Of a stretch of 36,549 nt of DNA, positions 18,997-27,598 are shown one piece after another. The notes under the pieces were generated by a model. It saw only the letters and a program-made list of their open reading frames with translations, was not told the DNA's origin and ran no database searches. Location of the stretch: the NCBI GenBank assembly GCA_014378085.1, contig JACMOJ010000140.1, positions 1-36,549 of the forward strand. Reading direction: 5' to 3'. The translations under genes were made by a program, and so were the position numbers. The stretch comes from Burkholderiales bacterium. GTDB taxonomy: Bacteria > Pseudomonadota > Gammaproteobacteria > Burkholderiales > Usitatibacteraceae. How positions within the stretch are numbered: position 1 is the stretch's first letter; every line of letters begins with the position of its first letter.

Positions 18997-20280
18997 ATGT
19001 TTGAAGTTAAGACGATTCTTGTGATGAACATCACCGCGTGTTTTTTGCTCGCGGTGTCGTTACGTACTGCAATCAACACCCCGCCAGGCGAATCGCGCGA
19101 CGGATTATGGTTATGGCTAGCGTCCCTACTCGCGCAGGCGATTGCCTATAGCCTTCTTGCTGCCAGCGAAACGGCCAATTTGGCGCTCTACTACGTTCTC
19201 GCAAATTCGCTGCTCGCGACGTTTATTTCGCTGCAAGCCGCAGCGCTGTTTCAATTCTTTGGCAAGCGCCTGAGTAGTTGGTGGCAGTTGTTACCCGCCT
19301 TACTCATCGGCGCGTTGTTCGCGCTGGCGGCGGGCTCAGTTGCGACATTGTCGATATTTGCGGGCGTGTTCTTCGGAACCGCCTATGTGGTGCTTGCAAC
19401 TATCGCGACTTACCTAGGGCGTGGTATGCGCTCTGCAGGTCTCCAACTGCTGGTAGTTGGCTTTGCCTTAGGCGCGGTCGCGTTTTTATTGCGCGCCATA
19501 CCAGTGCTGGTGATGCCAGATCTGTTGGGGGGCGAGCTCGCATCAGAAAAACTGTTGGTGGCCGGCTTATTTTTGTCCTTTATGGTCATCATCTTGACCT
19601 CGGTAGGATTTCTAGTGGTACAGAAGGACCGCGCTGAAGCGGCCGCGACGAAACTGGCTGTGACTGACCCGCTCACCGGCACCTTCAACAGACGGACGTT
19701 TCTTGACTTAGCGGAAAAGGAAATCGCGCGGGCACGCCGCTCGCAAGAGCCGCTGTCGTTAGTGTTATTTGATCTCGATCACTTCAAATCGGTTAACGAT
19801 AAGCATGGGCACCTCGCCGGTGACCACGTCCTGAAGCGGTTTGTTGAAGTCGCCACGATGTGTCTACGGCAAGAGGATTTATTGGTGCGATATGGGGGCG
19901 AAGAATTTTGTCTTTTGCTGCCACAAACCAATACCGAGGATGCGGCTGGACTCGCCGAGCGAATTCGCGGCGCAACCGCTTACTCGTCGTTTGCGTTGAA
20001 TGACGGCATAGCGGAACAAACCATCCGTATCACGGTGAGCGGCGGCGTCGCCGGTCTCGGTGAGAACTCGGGTGAGGATATCGGCTCCCTAATTGCTCGC
20101 GCTGATGAGGCCATGTATGCCGCTAAAGAAGCAGGGCGCAATCAAATTGCCGTGTTTCCAGACGGCGCAGACCTGTCCCTGCTCACCCGGAGCCAATGCT
20201 TGCGCGCCGTCAAGCCCGAGGCGACGCCGATTGATCCGGTTGAGCGCAGCACGATATCTGGGGCAAACGAGCCAAGTTGA
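18997..20280 (+). CDS. Membrane diguanylate cyclase (GGDEF)
   Basis: Makes cyclic di-GMP from two GTP. The N-terminal half has about six or seven hydrophobic segments without a recognised sensor name. A short linker (QKDRAEAAATKLAVTD) leads to the GGDEF domain: DPLTGTFNRRTFL, LVLFDLDHFKSVNDKHGH, RYGGEEFCLLLP. The active-site variant GGEEF is catalytically competent in the family, and an RQED sequence five residues before it fits the RxxD product-inhibition site. The C-terminal tail of about 35 residues is not conserved-looking. It sits alone between folP and a convergent RND pump gene. The stimulus is unknown. Confidence 0.9.
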   Translation: MFEVKTILVMNITACFLLAVSLRTAINTPPGESRDGLWLWLASLLAQAIAYSLLAASETANLALYYVLANSLLATFISLQAAALFQFFGKRLSSWWQLLPALLIGALFALAAGSVATLSIFAGVFFGTAYVVLATIATYLGRGMRSAGLQLLVVGFALGAVAFLLRAIPVLVMPDLLGGELASEKLLVAGLFLSFMVIILTSVGFLVVQKDRAEAAATKLAVTDPLTGTFNRRTFLDLAEKEIARARRSQEPLSLVLFDLDHFKSVNDKHGHLAGDHVLKRFVEVATMCLRQEDLLVRYGGEEFCLLLPQTNTEDAAGLAERIRGATAYSSFALNDGIAEQTIRITVSGGVAGLGENSGEDIGSLIARADEAMYAAKEAGRNQIAVFPDGADLSLLTRSQCLRAVKPEATPIDPVERSTISGANEPS

Positions 20281-20306
20281 CTGCCACCCCGTCGGCTGAC
20301 CCAAGA

Positions 20307-23300
20307 TTATTGATCTTTATGTTTGGTTTGTAGCACCGGCTCAATTGATCCTCCAGCGCTAGCTTCGGTGTGATCGGATTTTGGCGGTGCGGTGGGCTCC
20401 ATTGACGCGGGCGATTTGCGGGATAACCACCGGCTGGCCCGAAGGCCAAGCGCATCCATGTAGGTAAACAATACCGGGACGACGACGAGTGTCATGATGG
20501 TTGACGTAATGATGCCGCCAATTACCGCGTGTGCCATTGGCGACTGTAGCTCAGAGCCGGCTCCGAATGCGAGTGCCAGCGGCAGCATGCCGAAAATCAT
20601 AGCGGGGGTGGTCATCAGAATTGGCCGCAGACGAACTTGGCCGGCCGCAAGGATTGCCTCGGTGCGATCCTTGCCTTCGCGGATCCCTTGGTTGGTGAAG
20701 TCGACCAATAAGATAGCGTTCTTGGTCACCAGCCCCATCAGCATGATGAAGCCAATTACGGAGAACAGATTTAGCGTTGAGCCAAACATGATCAGCGCAA
20801 GAAACACACCAATTAGCGATAACGGCAGGGACGCCATGATGGCAATTGGCTGCAGAAAACTACCAAACTGCGAGGCCAAGATGAAGTAGATAAAGATCAC
20901 CCCAAGCGCTAACGCGGCAACTGCGAATCCGAGTGACTCCTGCATATCCTGAGAAGAGCCGCCGAACTGGAAACGGTATCCGGGCGGCAATGCAATCGCC
21001 TCCGTTATTTTCTTTACCTGTTGGGAGACCCCGCCGACACTTACGCCATTCGAAACACCTGCCATGATGCGAATTTGACGCTGTAGATTTCTGCGATCAA
21101 TGCGACGCTCGGACACGCTTGGCTGGAAATCAGCAATCTGACGTAACGGCACCATGCGTGCAGTGCCGTCGGCATTGGTGCCGTTAGCGCGCACAAAAAT
21201 TTTGTCCAAATCGCCAATGCCGGTGCGTTCACCACGCGGCAAGCGAACCATCACTTGGTGGTTCTCGCCGTCCGGTCCTTCCCACTGCCCGACTGGCTCG
21301 CCCGCGATCAGGGCGCGGGCGGTGATGCCAATTTCGTTCATCGAGACACCGAGATCTGAGGCGAGCTCGCGGTTGACGATAATGTCGAGCGACGGATTGG
21401 TTGGCTTGAACGAGGAGTCAATGTCGACAACCCCGTTGATCGCCTTCATTTTTTTTATGACATCTTGAGACATGCGATCAAGCTCCTTAATATCGGGCCC
21501 CATGACAAAGACTTGGATCGGACGATTGAAGCCGATGTTGATCTCCAACCCGGCAATACGATTCAGGCGCTTGCGAATCACGTCGTCGAGCTCCTTTTGG
21601 CTGCGCTTACGTGCTTCTTTGTCCACTAGTTGAAGTTCGAACCACGCATTGTTTTTGTTAACGGTCTTCGAAACGCGTTTGATCTCAGGGAAGTCGCGCA
21701 GGGCAGCTTCGACCTGTTCTGCCTTGGTGGTGGTGTAGGCCAGTGAGGAGCCGATTGGCGTTTGAATCTGCACGCTGGTCCAGTTGTTGTCCTCCTGCGG
21801 GACAAATTCAGACCCAATGAACGGCACAAGGAAAAAACTGCCGACAAACGTCAGGGCAGCAATGCCCAGGGTCGTTTTGCGATGGCCGAGCGACCAGCGT
21901 AGCCAACCATCGTAGCGTCGGTGTAACCCATCCATCAACGACTCTTGGCGATCGAGTAACCACTTGATGGGTTGTTTGTCCATCCAGCGCGACTTTGGGT
22001 CGTGCCAAATTGACGAAAGCATCGGGTCTAGCGTGAACGAAACAAATAAAGACACCAAAACCGCAACGACGACAGTGACACCAAATTGGAGAAAAAATTT
22101 GCCAATGATGCCGCCCATAAACGCGACCGGCAGGAAGACCGCGACGATGGTAAAGGTTGTCGCCATGACGGCGAGGCCGATTTCGTTGGTCGCTTCAAAC
22201 GCCGCTTGCATATGGGTTTTGCCCATCGCAAGGTGTCGCACAATGTTTTCGCGGACCACGATGGCGTCGTCAATCAAAATGCCAATTGAGAGTGACATTG
22301 CCATTAACGTCATGAAATTGATGGTGAATCCCATCGCATAGAGCACGATAAAAGTTGCGAAGATAGAGATGGGTAGCGTGAGGCCGGTAATGACGGTTGA
22401 GCGCCAGGAATGGAGGAAGAAGAAAACGATCAGGATGGTGAGTAGCGCGCCTTCAAGAATGGTCGTCTTCACGTTGTCGACGCCGTCCTTGATGAACTTG
22501 GAGCGGTCGAACGTAATGTCCAACTTAATATCGCCGGGCAGAGACTTCTTGAGTTCAGCCACCTGCTTCTTGATCCCATCGGCCATATCGATCGTATTTG
22601 CACCGCGGGTCTTGCGGATTTGAATGGAGATGGCGCGCTTGCCGGAGTCTGTCGAGAAAGAAGTCTCTTCGCGTTGTGCATCAGAAACATCTGCCACTTG
22701 GCCGAGCGTAATGGCGGAGCTGGCACCGTTTGTGCCATTTGCGCCACCACTACCACCACCCCCCCCGCCACGACGGGCGACGATGATGCGAGAGAAGTCT
22801 TCCGCTTTGCGGATTTTTCCTTGTACGCGCACCAAGCGCTCTGTGACCTCTGAAACGAGCGCACCCGCGGCAATATTCTGATTCTCAGCCCGAATCGCAG
22901 CAATTACTTCGTTCACGCCGATGCCGAGTGCAGCCATTTTTTCAGGGCGTAAGTTGACCGCAAGCTCACGTCCGACGTCACCTGAAACTTCGATGTTGCC
23001 GACCCCTGGCGCACCCTGCAGCCGCTTCACGACCAGCTGATCCGCGAGGTCGGAGAGTTCGCGCAAGCTGCGAGAGTCCGAGCGCATTGACAGGTAGATG
23101 AGCGGTTGGTCGTCGTCCATGCTGGCGCGCGAAACGGTGGGCTCTCCCACGTCGCGGTTAAATGCCCGGCGCGCTTCGGCGACCTTATCGCGCACGTCTT
23201 GTATCGCCACTCGCGGATCCGTCGTCAACTCAAACTCGACAACGACCCAGCCGAAGCCGATCTGGGAAGACGAACGAATGGTCTTCACGCCGTTAATCGT

Positions 23301-23516
23301 GTTGACGTTTTGTTCAATTACACGCACGACATCCTGCTCGACGGCTTCTGCCGATGCCCCAGGGTAGGGGATGGAAATGACGGCAATTGGAATGGAGATG
23401 TCCGGCATCTGATCGACCGACAATCTTTGATAGGAGAACAGGCCGAGTACCATCAGCGCGGCCATTACCATGGTGGCGAATACGGGATTGTTAATTGAGA
23501 CTTTGGTCATCCACAT
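20307..23516 (-). CDS. RND (AcrB/HAE1-type) efflux pump, inner-membrane subunit
   Basis: Proton-driven transporter expected to form a tripartite pump with the adaptor encoded upstream. It has the 12-helix RND layout: the first helix (NPVFATMVMAALMVLGLFSY), large periplasmic domains, and the helix-4 proton relay IDDAIVVREN at about residue 415. GSELQSPMAHAVIGGIITST is near the C-terminal end. 1069 aa is normal. A GGAG site lies 7 nt before the ATG. A Gly/Asn/Ser-rich loop (RRGGGGGGSGGANGTNG, about residues 249-265) is inserted in a periplasmic domain and is encoded partly by a C8 run. No outer-membrane factor is nearby. The substrate is unknown. Confidence 0.94.
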   Translation of the reverse strand: MWMTKVSINNPVFATMVMAALMVLGLFSYQRLSVDQMPDISIPIAVISIPYPGASAEAVEQDVVRVIEQNVNTINGVKTIRSSSQIGFGWVVVEFELTTDPRVAIQDVRDKVAEARRAFNRDVGEPTVSRASMDDDQPLIYLSMRSDSRSLRELSDLADQLVVKRLQGAPGVGNIEVSGDVGRELAVNLRPEKMAALGIGVNEVIAAIRAENQNIAAGALVSEVTERLVRVQGKIRKAEDFSRIIVARRGGGGGGSGGANGTNGASSAITLGQVADVSDAQREETSFSTDSGKRAISIQIRKTRGANTIDMADGIKKQVAELKKSLPGDIKLDITFDRSKFIKDGVDNVKTTILEGALLTILIVFFFLHSWRSTVITGLTLPISIFATFIVLYAMGFTINFMTLMAMSLSIGILIDDAIVVRENIVRHLAMGKTHMQAAFEATNEIGLAVMATTFTIVAVFLPVAFMGGIIGKFFLQFGVTVVVAVLVSLFVSFTLDPMLSSIWHDPKSRWMDKQPIKWLLDRQESLMDGLHRRYDGWLRWSLGHRKTTLGIAALTFVGSFFLVPFIGSEFVPQEDNNWTSVQIQTPIGSSLAYTTTKAEQVEAALRDFPEIKRVSKTVNKNNAWFELQLVDKEARKRSQKELDDVIRKRLNRIAGLEINIGFNRPIQVFVMGPDIKELDRMSQDVIKKMKAINGVVDIDSSFKPTNPSLDIIVNRELASDLGVSMNEIGITARALIAGEPVGQWEGPDGENHQVMVRLPRGERTGIGDLDKIFVRANGTNADGTARMVPLRQIADFQPSVSERRIDRRNLQRQIRIMAGVSNGVSVGGVSQQVKKITEAIALPPGYRFQFGGSSQDMQESLGFAVAALALGVIFIYFILASQFGSFLQPIAIMASLPLSLIGVFLALIMFGSTLNLFSVIGFIMLMGLVTKNAILLVDFTNQGIREGKDRTEAILAAGQVRLRPILMTTPAMIFGMLPLALAFGAGSELQSPMAHAVIGGIITSTIMTLVVVPVLFTYMDALGLRASRWLSRKSPASMEPTAPPKSDHTEASAGGSIEPVLQTKHKDQ
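22759..22766. repeat. C8 homopolymer inside the RND pump gene
   Basis: Eight C residues on the plus strand (G8 on the coding strand) within the Gly-rich loop of the pump gene. A one-base slip here would frameshift the remaining three quarters of the protein. Confidence 0.8.
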
Positions 23517-23606
23517 GGATGTTCTCCGATTGAGGCGTGGCGTTTGGAACGAAATAAGGTGGCTATTTAGGCGCTAGCGGCCAAGCAGAACAATTGGTAT
23601 CAAACA

Positions 23607-23679
23607 CCAGCAAGCACGGGTGTTTTCAGGTAAAAAGTGCCGAAGACCGCCGTGTAATAAGGACTTAAGGACTTTTAAG
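23607..23679. repeat. Intergenic hairpin repeat, copy 2 (E1)
   Basis: Between the adaptor and pump genes. It starts with CCAGCAAGCACGGG (23607-23620), identical over 14 nt to the copy at 33475. Arms CACGG (23615-23619) and CCGTG (23650-23654) pair and span 40 nt. It contains AAAAGTGCC and a downstream TAATAAGGACTT and GGACTTTTA similar to the copies at 1646 and 31672. Its position inside a presumed operon on the minus strand could lower readthrough to the pump gene. Confidence 0.6.
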
Positions 23680-23692
23680 ATTTGGTCGCGGG

Positions 23693-24916
23693 CTAAACAG
23701 GTGTTTTGGTCGAAGTGCCAACTTCGGTTGACGCGGTTTTGACGATGGCCGTCGCACCCGCCTTTAACCCTTCCATCCTGACGGCAACCACTTGCGCGCC
23801 AGCGTCGAGGCCGTCGCGAATCTCGACCAACCCGAGGTCAACGTTGCGCGCGCCAATCGAGACAGGCTTACGTTCAATCTTGGCTTTTTCAATAACAAAC
23901 ACGTAGCTTTGGCCACCTTCCTCACGCAGCGCAACGAGGGGGATCGAATTGACCGCGCCGCGCGACTGTGCCGCTAATTTGCCGGTCGCAAACATGCCGC
24001 CTTTAAGCGCTTGGTCAGGATTCGCGAGGGACAGGAAAACGGAGATCGAACGCGATCCTGCCTCGGCGGAGGGATTAATTCGTTCTACCTTGCCTTGGAA
24101 GCGTTGTGCCGCGAAGCCATCGACGGTAAACGAAATTTCCTGACCGATCTTAATGCCGGGGATTTCGCTAACCGGCACACCCGCCTCGAGTTCCATTCGT
24201 GACAGATCAACAACTTGAATGACTGGCATGTCAGGCGATACCTTCTCGCCGAGGTTTACCATGCGTTTGGCGATGATGCCGCTGAAGGGCGCGCGGATGG
24301 TCGCGTCATTCAGCGCACGCTGCGAAATGGCCGCTTGCGCTTCTGCCGATTTGAGATTCGCGCGAGCCACCTCGGCCGAATTAGAAACGGCGTCAAATGC
24401 ATTTTGGGAAATAAAGTTTTTCTGCAAGAGCTGCCGGTTGTTGGCCTCGTTCTTGCCCGCCAATTCAAGCCTAGCCTTCATTTCAGCGACCGACGCCAGT
24501 TGTGCGTCATAGCGCGCACGAAGGTCGGCACTGTCAAGCGAAATCAACACTTGCCCAGCAGCCACACCTTCGCCCTCTTGCACATGCACCTTGGCAACTT
24601 CCGCAGCAACTTTTGATTTCAGGATGGCTTGCACCACCGGCTTCAGCGTGCCTGAAATCGGTATCACATGCCCCAGCTCAACGGGACCAAGAATGGCGAG
24701 GTCGCTCTTGGCAAATTCGTAAGTCTTTTCAGTTTCCTTCTTCGGCTCCTCTTTTTTTGCCGAAACCACGCGCCAGGCGATTAACGATCCTCCAATCAAG
24801 ACAATCGTGAGTAGTCCAACACTCACGCGGACCCATCCGCGCCGACCAAGGTGACCGTGCGGGTGGACCGGCGGGGTAGATTCTAAGGCGGGCGATGAGC
24901 GTTTTTTGAAGAACAT
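23693..24916 (-). CDS. RND efflux periplasmic adaptor (membrane fusion protein)
   Basis: Links the RND pump to an outer-membrane channel. From the ATG at 24916 (MFFKKRSSP) there is a basic N-terminus and one membrane helix (VSVGLLTIVLIGGSLIAWRVV). The lipoyl-type half-motif VAAEVAKVHVQEGEGVAAGQVLISLD follows, then a long alpha hairpin (ARYDAQLASVAEMKARLE ... AISQRALNDA), the second lipoyl half (TIRAPFSGIIAKRMVNLGEKV) and beta-barrel and membrane-proximal parts. 407 aa is normal. The frame extends to 25051 but that leader is not family-like and would place the signal anchor far inside. The pump gene follows after 176 nt containing a repeat element. No regulator gene lies next to it. Confidence 0.92.
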   Translation of the reverse strand: MFFKKRSSPALESTPPVHPHGHLGRRGWVRVSVGLLTIVLIGGSLIAWRVVSAKKEEPKKETEKTYEFAKSDLAILGPVELGHVIPISGTLKPVVQAILKSKVAAEVAKVHVQEGEGVAAGQVLISLDSADLRARYDAQLASVAEMKARLELAGKNEANNRQLLQKNFISQNAFDAVSNSAEVARANLKSAEAQAAISQRALNDATIRAPFSGIIAKRMVNLGEKVSPDMPVIQVVDLSRMELEAGVPVSEIPGIKIGQEISFTVDGFAAQRFQGKVERINPSAEAGSRSISVFLSLANPDQALKGGMFATGKLAAQSRGAVNSIPLVALREEGGQSYVFVIEKAKIERKPVSIGARNVDLGLVEIRDGLDAGAQVVAVRMEGLKAGATAIVKTASTEVGTSTKTPV

Positions 24917-25200
24917 GGCAGTTACGCTTTCGGGGGCTAAGGTCAGGTTGGCCCAAAGGGCGGTGGAAACAGAGCGTTGGCATATTGCGCAGGGAGCTCG
25001 AGTTGGTACAGGACGCAGTTTTTGATGGTCGGATTTTGCGCGCGTCGGCAATAACGTTCCAATCAGACGCGACGAAATGCGGAATCAGATTCGCCGGGTG
25101 ACCGATAAGCCGACAAAACGCAGGGTGATTTGCGGGTTAAGTGACTCATCGGGTCAGTGGTCCACCGGCTCACCAGTTCGCTGCTGCACTAGTGCGCTAG
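24917..25200. other. Region upstream of the efflux adaptor gene
   Basis: No gene recognised. The minus-strand frame of the adaptor continues to 25051 without family features. No convincing promoter for the efflux genes was found. The end of this region is palindromic (CACTAG-TGCG-CTAGTG, 25187-25202), and the mobile element inserted next to it. The element therefore separates the efflux genes from whatever sequence originally lay upstream. Confidence 0.45.
25196..25200. repeat. Target-site duplication, left copy
   Basis: GCTAG directly before the element, matching GCTAG at 25553-25557 directly after it. Confidence 0.75.
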
Positions 25201-25552
25201 TGTTTGCTCCCAATTATGTTGAGAACAACGTTAGCCATTCCGACGCCCACTTTCCAGTGAGCAATTAAAAATATCTTCGCAAGGTTTGAGGTTTTGACAA
25301 ACTAAGTCGAGAACAACGACGAAAACTCTCCCCAACCGGAACTTCGCGCGCAATTTAGTCGAGAACAACTATTTATGGACCCCCGTTGCTGGAATGACCG
25401 GTTTGCTGCTGCGGAAACCGCCGCAGTTGACGGCGAATTTTTAGTCTACCCTCTCCCGTCGTTCAACCAAACTGTTCTCAACATAATTGCCTGAGGCGAG
25501 CCAAAAGTTCAGAACATAATTGCGGTGTTCTCAACATAATTAAGAGCAAACA
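25201..25552. mobile_element. 352-bp MITE with TG...CA ends, probably IS21-like
   Basis: A non-coding element with inverted ends. The left end starts TGTTTGCTC then CC then AATTATGTTGAGAACA. The right end, read inward on the minus strand, starts TGTTTGCTC then TT then the same 16 nt. Over 30 bp the ends agree at 27. A perfect 5-bp direct repeat GCTAG flanks it. Sub-terminal copies of the same core lie inside: GTCGAGAACAAC ending near 25318 and 25369 on the left, and GTTCTCAACATAATTG at 25474 and GTTCAGAACATAATTG at 25507 on the right. Multiple transposase-binding repeats, TG/CA tips and a short target duplication are typical of IS21-family ends; the family assignment is inference. No transposase frame is present, so it would need help in trans. 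Confidence 0.8.
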
Positions 25553-25557
25553 GCTAG
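25553..25557. repeat. Target-site duplication, right copy
   Basis: GCTAG directly after the element. The reconstructed empty site reads CACTAGTGCGCTAGTGCGCC, a palindrome-rich target. Confidence 0.75.
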
Positions 25558-25591
25558 TGCGCCAAGAAGCCGAGCAGGTGTGGATCGCCTG

Positions 25592-26503
25592 TTATGTGTC
25601 GACGACGATGCTGCGCTGGCGTGGGATTCGGTCAGGGCGCCACTGAATGGCTGCCTCGGCTAGCAGGTGCATCGGGTCGCGGCAGTCTGCTGAGATTGGT
25701 TGGTTGAGGAATCGAAGTGCACGCTGCAATAAGGAGGTGCGGTCGGCGACTGAAACAGACTTCGCCAACGTTTGTTTGGAGAGTTTTTCACCTAGCCGGT
25801 TCGTCGCAACCGGTATGTGCAGATATCGGGGCGTCGGAAAGCGCAGCGCTTGTTGCAGGGCAATTTGGCGCGCCGTCGAATCGAGTAGATCGGCACCGCG
25901 AACCACGTAGGTGATGCCACAATCGAAGTCGTCCACCACCACCGCCAGCTGGTACGCCGTCAGGCCGTCACGGCGGCTGACCACAAAATCGCCGACCGCG
26001 TGCGCCACATCTTGGCTCTGGGGACCCTGCAATCGATCATTGAATTGAACCAATCCGCTGGGCGAGATGAATCGTATCGCGGCTCCATCGCTCGGGTGGT
26101 GTTTGCCACGACACGTGCCCGGGTAGATGGGACCGTCGATTCCCGCCACCGCAGAGTCTGCAATTTCGCGCCGCGAGCAATGGCAGGCGTAGCAATAGCC
26201 CGCGTCATCTAATGTCGTAAGCACTTCACGGTAGCGGGTTTTGCGTTCGGACTGCACTACGACGTCGCCGTCCCAATGGAGACCGAACGCGGTCAGCGTC
26301 GACAAGATTTCTTCAGCGTAGGACGGCTTGCACCGAGTTTCGTCGACATCCTCGATTCTTACCAGCCAGTGACCATTGTGCGCCCGTGCGTCAAGGTAAC
26401 TCGCGAGCGCCGCGACGAGTGAGCCGAAATGCAGTGGGCCGGTCGGCGAGGGCGCAAAACGACCGATGTATTGTGGGCCAGTGGGTTGTGGTGGTGCGAG
26501 CAT
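25592..26503 (-). CDS. gluQ: Glutamyl-Q tRNA(Asp) synthetase
   Basis: A truncated glutamyl-tRNA synthetase paralogue that attaches Glu to the queuosine base of tRNA(Asp). The catalytic core is visible: GRFAPSPTGPLHFGSLVAA (HFGS replaces HIGH), RIEDVDETR, the zinc region CYACHCSRREI with YPGTCRG, VVDDFDCGITYVVRGADLL and the KMSKS equivalent EKLSKQ. It lacks an anticodon-binding domain, as expected. The ATG at 26503 gives 303 aa, close to the family norm. Longer options (ATG at 26578 or 26752) overlap the lysR gene and add unrelated residues. Its start lies 25 nt after the lysR stop on the same strand. Confidence 0.94.
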   Translation of the reverse strand: MLAPPQPTGPQYIGRFAPSPTGPLHFGSLVAALASYLDARAHNGHWLVRIEDVDETRCKPSYAEEILSTLTAFGLHWDGDVVVQSERKTRYREVLTTLDDAGYCYACHCSRREIADSAVAGIDGPIYPGTCRGKHHPSDGAAIRFISPSGLVQFNDRLQGPQSQDVAHAVGDFVVSRRDGLTAYQLAVVVDDFDCGITYVVRGADLLDSTARQIALQQALRFPTPRYLHIPVATNRLGEKLSKQTLAKSVSVADRTSLLQRALRFLNQPISADCRDPMHLLAEAAIQWRPDRIPRQRSIVVDT

Positions 26504-26528
26504 GTTGCGTGAGGGATCGGATCGTTGG

Positions 26529-27437
26529 CTATGCCGCGTTTGAGATTGCGGCGGCGACTTCCGGCGTTTCGAATTCATGGATAAACCATCGTAGCGCGTT
26601 GCCGGTCCGGTTGGCACGCCACGCAACGCACCGGCCCGCGTCGGCGCGCGGAAACAACACATCAAGTGCGACGAGCCGTCCATCGTTAAGTGCGGCTGCT
26701 GCAAGATGTGCAGGAAGATAGCCGACGCCCATGCCTGCAATCTGCGCATCAAGTTTGTCGGTCATGGTGGCCACTGTGAGTACGTCCTGGCCGGAAATGA
26801 GGCCGACCGTACGCGGTGGAGTGTTGCGCGATGAATCCGCTACGCTAATGGCGCGGTAACGCGTGATGATTGCGTCTGTTAATGGTTGAGGTTCGGCAAG
26901 AATGGGGTGGGATGGAGCCGCTGCAAACACCCAATGCAGCGGTGCAAGCGGCAGTACCGCATAACCGCCGCCCGACGGGACTTCTGCGGGCGCACCGACG
27001 ATAAGGTCTGCGCGGGCCGACGTCAGTGCATCCCAAGTGCCACCCAAAACTTCCGTTGAAAGTCGGATGCGCGTTCCCGATTGCTGCGACCCGAAATCCT
27101 GAATTAACCCGAACAGCGCGCGCAGCGGGGTGATGGTATCAACCGCAATCCGCAACTCAGTCTCCCAGCCCTTCGCCACCTGCTGGATGCGGCATTCTAG
27201 GTCGGCGGCGGCCTTTAACAAGATGCGACCTTCGTTAAGCAGTTCATGACCCGCCGCGGTGAGAACCGCGCGGCGACCGTCACGGTCAAACAGAGCAAGG
27301 CCTAAATCGCCTTCCAATTGTTGGATGGTGTAGGTGAGTGCAGATGGGACGCGGTGCAACTCCGCTGCTGCACGGGCGAATGAGCCGTTGCGCGCAATCG
27401 CATCAAGCACTTGTAACGCGTCGAGGGAAAGGCGCAT
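26529..27437 (-). CDS. LysR-family transcriptional regulator
   Basis: Predicted to control the divergent pirin operon. The N-terminal winged helix-turn-helix is typical (LDALQVLDAIARNGSFARAAAELHRVPSALTYTIQQLEGDLGLALF, then RAVLTAAGHELL). The periplasmic-binding-like effector domain follows (ELRIAVDTITPLRALFGL ... GGTWDALTSARADLIVGAP ... ISGQDVLTVATMTDKLDAQIAGMGVGYLPAHL). 302 aa is standard. A perfect T-N11-A palindrome starts 30 bp upstream of its start, between it and the pirin gene, fitting autoregulation plus activation of the divergent operon. The effector is unknown. Confidence 0.95.
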   Translation of the reverse strand: MRLSLDALQVLDAIARNGSFARAAAELHRVPSALTYTIQQLEGDLGLALFDRDGRRAVLTAAGHELLNEGRILLKAAADLECRIQQVAKGWETELRIAVDTITPLRALFGLIQDFGSQQSGTRIRLSTEVLGGTWDALTSARADLIVGAPAEVPSGGGYAVLPLAPLHWVFAAAPSHPILAEPQPLTDAIITRYRAISVADSSRNTPPRTVGLISGQDVLTVATMTDKLDAQIAGMGVGYLPAHLAAAALNDGRLVALDVLFPRADAGRCVAWRANRTGNALRWFIHEFETPEVAAAISNAA

Positions 27438-27466
27438 TGGTTTGGCGGGCAGTAAAAAGGTGGTTT

Positions 27467-27483
27467 ATTCAAAAAAATTGAAT
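27467..27483. promoter_or_regulatory. LysR-type operator (T-N11-A palindrome)
   Basis: ATTCAA-AAAAA-TTGAAT is a perfect inverted repeat with the T-N11-A spacing (T27469, A27481) of LysR boxes. It is centred about 65 bp before the predicted pirin transcription start, the usual position of a LysR recognition site. Confidence 0.6.
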
Positions 27484-27504
27484 TAATTGCTCGAAATTAT
27501 CCGC

Positions 27505-27533
27505 TTGTTTACTTTCTTCTTCAAGCCCATATT
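27505..27533 (+). promoter_or_regulatory. Possible promoter of the pirin-YceI operon
   Basis: TTGTTT (27505-27510) and CATATT (27528-27533) are 17 nt apart. Both are imperfect matches to the sigma-70 consensus, as is common for activator-dependent promoters. The start would be near 27540. Confidence 0.4.
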
Positions 27534-27539
27534 AGCTAG

Positions 27540-27565
27540 CTACCAGCCTTCTTAGCTGCTGGTAG
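27540..27565 (+). promoter_or_regulatory. Stem-loop at the predicted 5' end of the pirin mRNA
   Basis: CTACCAGC (27540-27547) and GCTGGTAG (27558-27565) form a perfect 8-bp stem around 10 nt. It would sit at the very 5' end of the predicted transcript, where a hairpin can protect mRNA from decay, or it could be an operator. Confidence 0.45.
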
Positions 27566-27598
27566 TTGCGCAAACTTTTGATGGGAAAAATATTCAAA

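Noticed and set aside
25077..25268. Plus-strand 63-aa frame entering the mobile element
   Set aside because: Crosses the left end of the MITE, so it was made by the insertion; no ribosome site.
25201..25552. CRISPR-like reading of the repeated GAGAACAAC cores
   Set aside because: Spacing is irregular and the copies on the right side are inverted; terminal repeats plus target duplication fit a transposable element.
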